Under the pieces are notes generated by a model. It was not told where the DNA came from. It saw nothing but the letters and a program-made list of their open reading frames with translations, and did no database searches. The position numbers were made by a program, and so were the translations under genes. Positions 63,330 through 64,000 of a DNA stretch of 64,000 bases are shown here, in pieces. Within the stretch, counting starts at the first letter, position 1, and every line of letters begins with the position of its first letter. Source of the DNA: Oscillospiraceae bacterium (GTDB lineage: Bacteria > Bacillota > Clostridia > UBA1212); the NCBI GenBank assembly GCA_015069195.1, contig SVJA01000002.1, positions 124,001-188,000 on the forward strand, in the 5' to 3' direction.

Positions 63330-64000
63330 ATGAAACTTATTACTCGAAATCAATACTTAGAAAAACTTATCAATGTAATCGGAACTCCGGATATTAAGGT
63401 AATCACGGGTGTTCGTCGTAGCGGGAAATCTAAGTTGCTTGAGGCTTTTAAGCACCATATAGAACAGAGCATATCCGAACACAACATCATTCAAATCAAT
63501 TTCAACTTACCGGAGTTTGAACATTTGCTTGAATACAGACCTTTGTACGATTATATCAATTCACAGTATGTGATAGGTAAAGAGAACTTTGTTTTAATTG
63601 ATGAAGTTCAGATGTGCACTGGCTTTGAGAAAGCAATCAACGGTCTGCACGCATCCGAAAAGTTTGATATTTATATCACCGGCTCAAATGCTTTCCTTTT
63701 GAGTTCTGACCTTGCTACGCTGTTTACCGGAAGAACCTTTGAAATCAAGGTGTTCCCGTTCTCGTTCAGCGAATATATGCTGTATTTTGGTTACAGCGAC
63801 AAGTATGCTGCCGTTGATAAGTATATGATTGAGGGCGGCATGGCAGGCTCTTATCTCTATAAAGATCAAGAAGCCAAATATGATTATATTGCCGATGTTT
63901 TCAATACGTTGATTGTCCGTGATATTCGCAAGAAATATAAAATTCGCAATATGCAGTTGATGGACAGACTTGTGGACTTCCTTATGGACAATATCTCAAA
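63330..64000 (+). CDS. AAA-type ATPase of the AAA_14/DUF4143 family, partial (3' end outside window)
   Basis: The frame is open from the ATG at 63330 (GAGAGGTG upstream) to the window edge, giving 223 residues. Walker A is VITGVRRSGKSKLLEAF, Walker B is FVLIDEVQ, and sensor ITGSNAFLLSSDLATLFTGR with FPFSFSEYM follows. This is the standard order in AAA_14 proteins that end in a DUF4143 domain. Such ATPases are very common in anaerobes and are sometimes proposed to act in defence or mobile-element contexts, without a proven role. It is a single gene as far as seen. Confidence 0.85.
   Translation, partial: MKLITRNQYLEKLINVIGTPDIKVITGVRRSGKSKLLEAFKHHIEQSISEHNIIQINFNLPEFEHLLEYRPLYDYINSQYVIGKENFVLIDEVQMCTGFEKAINGLHASEKFDIYITGSNAFLLSSDLATLFTGRTFEIKVFPFSFSEYMLYFGYSDKYAAVDKYMIEGGMAGSYLYKDQEAKYDYIADVFNTLIVRDIRKKYKIRNMQLMDRLVDFLMDNIS

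Overview
The window is a piece of chromosome from a low-to-moderate GC, anaerobic, Gram-positive member of the Clostridia that carries a sporulation master-regulator gene. It is centred on the replication origin. The evidence is the dnaA-dnaN-recF-remB-gyrB-parA-parB block read leftward, the rpmH-rnpA-yidD-yidC-jag-mnmE-mnmG-rsmG-noc block read rightward, spo0A, a DUF4446 gene, two perfect parS sites and two perfect Noc-binding palindromes. Rubrerythrin with a PerR-type regulator, FeoAB and a ferredoxin-thioredoxin-reductase-like Fe-S protein fit an anaerobe. The genus cannot be told from the sequence alone.

Layout. 1-4.8 kb (minus): a surface-polysaccharide operon (CpsC/Wzz-type modulator, CpsD-type tyrosine kinase, a wall-anchored protein, an LCP ligase, a priming sugar transferase, a glycosyltransferase cut by the window edge). 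5-12 kb: mixed accessory genes (HD hydrolase, FTR-like protein, frameshifted acyltransferase, NifX-like metal-binding protein, GH4 glycosidase with a divergent AraC regulator, membrane proteins). 12.2-16.5 kb: a defence islet with a HaeIII-like restriction-modification pair and a frameshifted AIPR gene with a C-terminal cold-shock-like domain. It abuts a tRNA-Pro(UGG) whose 3' end is part of a perfect 36-bp-arm palindrome. 16.8-23.5 kb: an M23 peptidase, spo0A, a regulatory intergenic region, then nadABC. 23.5-42 kb: the origin region, a PrsA/SurA-type foldase and an unknown 432-residue protein.

42-48.8 kb: PerR/rubrerythrin under two PerR-like operators, an orphan CarA paralogue that has lost its glutaminase Cys and His, a winged-helix regulator followed by a 41-residue peptide gene, and feoAB. 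48.9-53.6 kb (minus): a flippase / PLP enzyme / ATP-grasp / DegT aminotransferase operon, probably for an aminated surface glycan. 53.7-61.9 kb: prmA, a GT2, murA, a WalJ-like metallo-hydrolase, rlmH, a family of structured repeats around a TfoX-N gene, ispE and glnS. 61.9-64 kb: a previously unannotated type I toxin-antitoxin locus (28-residue hydrophobic toxin, convergent antisense RNA), ttcA, and the start of a DUF4143-type ATPase.

The strongest candidates for new biology are: the TAATGAT-core repeat family whose outer stems differ in sequence but stay paired; the type I toxin locus whose mRNA ends are complementary; the regulator-peptide pair; the glutaminase-dead CarA; the altered DnaA recognition signature together with TTTCCCACA-type boxes, which recur upstream of spo0A beside a 0A box and a Noc site; and the tRNA-Pro palindrome at the edge of the defence islet.
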